Shown here in pieces: positions 60,579 to 64,000 of a stretch of 64,000 nt of DNA; the first letter of the stretch is position 1, and each line of letters begins with the position of its first letter. Below the pieces are notes generated by a model, which saw only the letters and a list, made by a program, of their open reading frames with translations, did not search any database and was not told the DNA's origin. Made by a program: the position numbers and the translations under genes. The stretch is from NCBI GenBank assembly GCA_944325335.1, contig CALUZR010000005.1:1-64000 (forward strand). The letters run 5' to 3'. The DNA is from an uncultured Parabacteroides sp. (lineage in GTDB: Bacteria; Bacteroidota; Bacteroidia; Bacteroidales; Tannerellaceae).

Positions 60579-61414
60579 AACGGATTGGATTCATCAGCAT
60601 CATTTGCCTTTGGGTGTTTCTAAGCGGATGTAAGACCAGCCGCGAAAGCATGAGCTCTGGCAAAGCAAACACCAAAGCGTTGCGGGAGTTTGTCGCCTCC
60701 ATGCAAGAGCAAGCATTGGATTTCCATACTTTCTCGGCACGGTTGAATGTGGATTTGAAAATGTCGGGGAAAAGTGTAAGTTCGCGGGTCGAGATGAAGC
60801 TCGTGAAGGATAGCGTGCTCCAGCTTTCAGTTCAGCCTTTTTTGGGCATCGAGATTTTCCGTTTGCAACTTACGCCAGATAGCCTCAAGGCTTTGGATCG
60901 TATGAATCGCCGGTATGTGGCCGAAGGATATAGTAGTCTTAAACGCCAGATTCCGATTGATTTCAATTTCTATAATCTTCAAGCCTTGTTTATCAATCGC
61001 CTCTTCTTGCCGGGCGAGCAGGAAGTAGCAGATAATTTCCTATATGATCATTTCCAGTTAACGCGCGAGGGTTTCATCACACGCCTTCATACCGAAGACC
61101 GAATGGATATACGCTACCTTTTCGAAGCGGATAGCGAGGAAAAATTGCTTTCTACGAATATTACTGAACCGGGCGGTGTCTATACGCTTCAATGGAAATA
61201 TTCCGATTTTCAGCCTATCTCCACCGATTCCGATCTTTTCCCCCGGAAAATGGACGTATCGCTTCTCAAAGAGGAGGCCCGGCAAGGAGGCATGACACTC
61301 TATTATTCGCGCCTTCAATTGGATAAATCCTTGAATGTGGATTTTCCTATTTCGGCAAAATACACACGCGTCTCGTTGGAACAGATATTGAAATTATTGA
61401 TTCCTAATTCTTAA
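60575..61414 (+). CDS. DUF4292 lipoprotein
   Basis: 279 residues. The lipobox VFLSGC gives a lipid-anchored cysteine near 18. The body is beta-rich with LNVDLKMSGKSVSSRVEMK and VLQLSVQPFLGIEIFRLQLTP (two strands), the LolA/LolB-like half-barrel pattern of DUF4292. A role in lipoprotein or lipid handling in the envelope is inferred from that fold only. Co-translated with the TPR gene (4-nt overlap) and 17 nt before the EnvC-like gene. Confidence 0.8.
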   Translation: MKRIGFISIICLWVFLSGCKTSRESMSSGKANTKALREFVASMQEQALDFHTFSARLNVDLKMSGKSVSSRVEMKLVKDSVLQLSVQPFLGIEIFRLQLTPDSLKALDRMNRRYVAEGYSSLKRQIPIDFNFYNLQALFINRLFLPGEQEVADNFLYDHFQLTREGFITRLHTEDRMDIRYLFEADSEEKLLSTNITEPGGVYTLQWKYSDFQPISTDSDLFPRKMDVSLLKEEARQGGMTLYYSRLQLDKSLNVDFPISAKYTRVSLEQILKLLIPNS

Positions 61415-61431
61415 TTCGTTATTTCATCATT

Positions 61432-62658
61432 ATGCGCTACGTTTGGTTCATCTTGTTCATTTGCCTTTTCGGCGTTGTTTCGGCCCAAAATTCAGCCCGC
61501 GTGCAAGCATTGGAAAAGCAACGCAAAGAGGCGTTGGCGGAAGTAGAACGTATCAATGGATTAATTGCCCAAACGCAAGCTACCACAAAGGATTATCTCC
61601 GTCGCCTGAATCTCCTTTCTGAACAAATCCTTTCGCGCAAGAAGGTTATTAGCTTATTGGGGCAAGAGGTGGAAGCTATCAATGCGCAAATGAATGAAAT
61701 GAGCCAGCAAATCCGCCGGTTGGAAGGTGAACTGAAAGAGAAGCAACAGAACTATGGCAAATCCGTCCGTAGCATGTATCGCCGGCAAGCCTCGCAAGAT
61801 AAATTGTTGTTTATCCTCTCGGCCGAAAACTTTGCGCAATCCCTTCGTCGTCTCCGTTATCTTCGCGAGTATGCGGCTTGGCAAAAGCGACAAGCTTCGG
61901 AAATTGTGGAAAAGCAAACGGAAATCACCCAAAAACGGAATGCCTTGACTCAAACTCGGCAAGAAAAACAACAACTTCTCGCCCAACAAGAAAAAGAACG
62001 CAAACAGCTTCAAACGGAAGAAAACAATCAACAAAAGGAGGTCAAAGCCCTGAATAAAAAGAAATCGCAACTCCAAGCCCAGCTCCGCGAGAAACGAAAG
62101 CAAGCCCAACAACTCGACCGCCTCATTCAGGAGCAAATCGCCCGCGAAATTGCAGAAGCCAACAGGAAAAAAGCCGCCGACAAGCAACGCAAAGCAGACG
62201 TCAAGGGCGGATATGCCATGACCAAGGCGGAAAAGGCACTCTCTGACAATTTCGCTTCCAACCGTGGCCGCCTACCCTATCCAGTGGCGGGTTCTTATAC
62301 GATTGTTTCTCGCTTCGGAGAACAGCAACATGAACAATTAAAATATGTCCGTACCAACAACAATGGCATTGATATCCAGACCACTCCCGGCACCGATGCC
62401 CGTGCCGTCTTCAAAGGTGTGGTGACGCGTATCTTTACCGTCCCCGGCTTCAACCATTCCATCATTGTACGCCATGGAAATTACCTTACGGTTTATAGTA
62501 ATTTGAGCCAAGTGTACGTCAAGACGGGCGACCAGGTCGATACCCGTCAAGCATTGGGACGTATCTTCTCCGACCCCGAAGAGCATAATGCCACCATTCT
62601 GCATTTCCAGTTATGGAAGGAAAAAACCAAACTCAACCCCGCGCCTTGGTTGGATTAA
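61432..62658 (+). CDS. EnvC-like murein hydrolase activator with degenerate LytM domain
   Basis: 408 residues. Signal peptide ending GVVSAQ, a long coiled coil (about 22-270, rich in Gln/Lys/Glu) and a C-terminal M23/LytM-type domain. Metal ligands seem lost: the usual HxGID is NNNGID, and the usual GHLS is SNLS; the final LHFQLW is kept. As with EnvC and NlpD, it should activate cell-wall amidases during division without being a peptidase itself. It ends the dut-TPR-DUF4292 gene run. The gap 62659-62897 contains only an imperfect inverted repeat. Confidence 0.85.
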   Translation: MRYVWFILFICLFGVVSAQNSARVQALEKQRKEALAEVERINGLIAQTQATTKDYLRRLNLLSEQILSRKKVISLLGQEVEAINAQMNEMSQQIRRLEGELKEKQQNYGKSVRSMYRRQASQDKLLFILSAENFAQSLRRLRYLREYAAWQKRQASEIVEKQTEITQKRNALTQTRQEKQQLLAQQEKERKQLQTEENNQQKEVKALNKKKSQLQAQLREKRKQAQQLDRLIQEQIAREIAEANRKKAADKQRKADVKGGYAMTKAEKALSDNFASNRGRLPYPVAGSYTIVSRFGEQQHEQLKYVRTNNNGIDIQTTPGTDARAVFKGVVTRIFTVPGFNHSIIVRHGNYLTVYSNLSQVYVKTGDQVDTRQALGRIFSDPEEHNATILHFQLWKEKTKLNPAPWLD

Positions 62659-62835
62659 GCCTTTGGAAAGTAATATTTTCAGTTGTAATCGTCGAAAACG
62701 ACGGCGTGAATTTAGATGATTATAACTATGTTTTGGAGAAAATATCCCGGAAAAGATGGCAGCATTACAACCCTTTTAATAACTTTTGTATCGTGCGTAA
62801 CACGATGAAGGTTTCTCCATAAATGTTATAAAAAA

Positions 62836-62885
62836 CGCGAAGGCACTGGATTGCATCTATGCATTCGTGCATTCGTGCCTCCGCG
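62836..62885. repeat. Imperfect inverted repeat between convergent genes
   Basis: Outer arms CGCGAAGGCAC (62836-62846) and GTGCCTCCGCG (62875-62885) pair with one mismatch; the loop contains a direct repeat of GCATTCGT. It could terminate both the envC-like and FKBP transcripts. Confidence 0.55.
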
Positions 62886-62897
62886 CTAACTGATTGT

Positions 62898-63506
62898 TTA
62901 TTGCTCAACGATATTGACCACTTCGATTTGAAACACCAACGTGGTGTAAGGTTTGATTGTATCGCCTTGACTAACATTCCCATTCACACCATAACCCAAC
63001 GAATAAGGAACCCAAACTTCCCAAATATCGCCTTCGTGCATGTGTTGAAGGGCAGTAGCAAAACCATCAGTCGTACTCGAGCTATAAGTTCCATAATCAA
63101 TGGCTACGCCTCCGCTCATCAATGCCGGATCATCGTCATTTTCTCTCAAAGCTGAAGAAAAGACTTCGCCTTGCGAAAGGACACTATCGCGATTCTGGAT
63201 ATAGTTCCCGTCCTCGTCGGCAATGAAGCATCCTTTGTAATAGCATTCCACTTGGCTGGTAAAGTAGATCGGTTCCGTCCCTTCGCCCTTCTTCAGGATC
63301 TTATACAGGATGCGGCCGTTGTTGCTTTGGGAGTTGATATACTCGATGCCCTCATCGTTTGCCCGTGCTTCGAATGCTTGGGTATTAGCCGTGCGCCATG
63401 CTTCATCTACGGGCAACCACCACGAGTTTTCATCCTCATCGTCACTACAAGCCACGAACGCGAGGCTTGCCATCATCATCACAATCCATTTCCAATAGGT
63501 CTTCAT
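62898..63506 (-). CDS. FKBP-type peptidyl-prolyl isomerase lipoprotein
   Basis: 202 residues. The lipobox SLAFVAC gives a lipoprotein. The C-terminal 110 residues follow the FKBP pattern (VECYYKGCFIADEDG, then FATALQHMHEGDIWEVWVPYSLGYG and TTLVFQIEVV), with a longer inserted loop than usual. It should assist folding of envelope proteins. It lies 6 nt downstream of the glycyl-tRNA synthetase gene, the same arrangement as in other Bacteroidales as I recall. Confidence 0.88.
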   Translation of the reverse strand: MKTYWKWIVMMMASLAFVACSDDEDENSWWLPVDEAWRTANTQAFEARANDEGIEYINSQSNNGRILYKILKKGEGTEPIYFTSQVECYYKGCFIADEDGNYIQNRDSVLSQGEVFSSALRENDDDPALMSGGVAIDYGTYSSSTTDGFATALQHMHEGDIWEVWVPYSLGYGVNGNVSQGDTIKPYTTLVFQIEVVNIVEQ

Positions 63507-63512
63507 CGTCTT

Positions 63513-64000
63513 TTATTCTATGATTTTTTTCAACAAACTCTTCATGCTGACTTTCTCGGCGATAATGTCGTGCAGTTTATCGATCGAGACACGCTCCTGC
63601 TCCATCGTATCGCGGAAACGGATCGTCACGCAATTATCATTCAACGTATCGTGGTCTACCGTGATGCAATAAGGCGTACCAATGGCGTCCTGCCGGCGAT
63701 AACGTTTACCGATAGAATCCTTCTCGTCGTACTGGCAACGGAAGTCGAGGCGCAACATCTGCATGATTTCCTCCGCCTTCTCGGGCAGCCCGTCCTTCTT
63801 TACCAATGGCAATACGGCCAACTTCACTGGAGCCAAGGCAGCCGGGAGCTTCAATACGACGCGGCTCTCGCCATTCTCCAAGGTCTCTTCACAATATGCA
63901 CCCGCCATTACGCTGAGGAACATACGATCCACACCAATCGACGTCTCGATAACATACGGTGTATAGCTCTGATTCAATTCCGGGTCGAAGTATTGGATCT
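63513..64000 (-). CDS. glyS: Glycyl-tRNA synthetase, C-terminal part (runs off the window)
   Basis: The frame stays open to the window end (IQYFDPELNQSYTPYVIETS at the edge). The visible 162 or so residues are the end of the catalytic core and the anticodon-binding domain of the single-chain, alpha2-type class II enzyme (LPAALAPVKLAVLPLVKK, YRRQDAIGTPYCITVDHDT). It charges tRNA-Gly. The N-terminal two-thirds, with motifs 1 and 2, lie beyond base 64000, so this is an edge truncation, not a broken gene. Confidence 0.95.
   Translation of the reverse strand, partial: IQYFDPELNQSYTPYVIETSIGVDRMFLSVMAGAYCEETLENGESRVVLKLPAALAPVKLAVLPLVKKDGLPEKAEEIMQMLRLDFRCQYDEKDSIGKRYRRQDAIGTPYCITVDHDTLNDNCVTIRFRDTMEQERVSIDKLHDIIAEKVSMKSLLKKIIE

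Overview
The window looks like chromosome of a member of the Bacteroidales, most like Tannerella or Parabacteroides. This is inferred from gene content, not from a database match. The evidence is a MurF-alanine racemase fusion, a GSCFA protein, a NigD-like lipoprotein, DUF4369/TlpA lipoproteins, a long-form IspG, NVEALA peptides, six-bladed beta-propeller lipoproteins, T9SS-like C-terminal domains, and promoters of the Bacteroidetes type (TTG, about 19 bp, TAnnTTTG). There is no rRNA, no recognisable tRNA, no insertion sequence and no CRISPR array.

Layout. 0.1-8.8 kb: envelope and housekeeping genes, mostly minus strand (MurF-Alr, GSCFA, two membrane metallophosphoesterases, AlkD-like repair protein, 2-hydroxyacid dehydrogenase, autoinhibited Fic protein). 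9.1-15.6 kb: SpmA/B-type membrane protein, NigD-like lipoprotein, YbeY and three tandem TlpA-like lipoproteins. 15.7-25.3 kb: mnmG, a perfect ParB site (parS), uvrC, dtd, a MazG-like protein, deoC, a polyprenyl synthase and polA. 25.5-32 kb: a beta-propeller lipoprotein, a gene relic, a structured leader or ncRNA, and a 1420-residue surface protein. 32.4-36.4 kb: a sialic acid operon (lyase, MFS transporter, Kelch mutarotase) and a LOG-family protein. 36.6-52.9 kb: an accessory island. 53.2-64 kb: rpoN, gcvH, purE, ispG, dut, TPR and DUF4292 proteins, an EnvC-like protein, an FKBP and the C-terminal part of glycyl-tRNA synthetase.

The most interesting region is the island. One tightly packed minus-strand operon runs from a Cys/His-rich NVEALA peptide through two beta-propeller lipoproteins, a thioredoxin-like/DUF1573 lipoprotein, a transglutaminase-like lipoprotein, a dedicated signal peptidase I and an O-antigen-ligase-like polytopic protein with TPRs. 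Nearby are a second NVEALA peptide, two more propeller lipoproteins, two paralogous membrane-anchored winged-helix regulators, and two homologous roughly 105-nt structured RNA candidates. Each RNA candidate begins with a copy of the 16S rRNA 3'-tail (anti-Shine-Dalgarno) sequence. I infer a peptide maturation/export or signalling system; its function is not established.

A second theme is repeat architecture. Eight intergenic arrays have contiguous 21-, 22- or 23-bp units (two helical turns), each unit carrying an internal dyad, plus a 42-bp-unit array. The sequences fall into several unrelated families but share the same geometry. There are also several MITE-like inverted repeats, one of which forms the 5' end of ispG.
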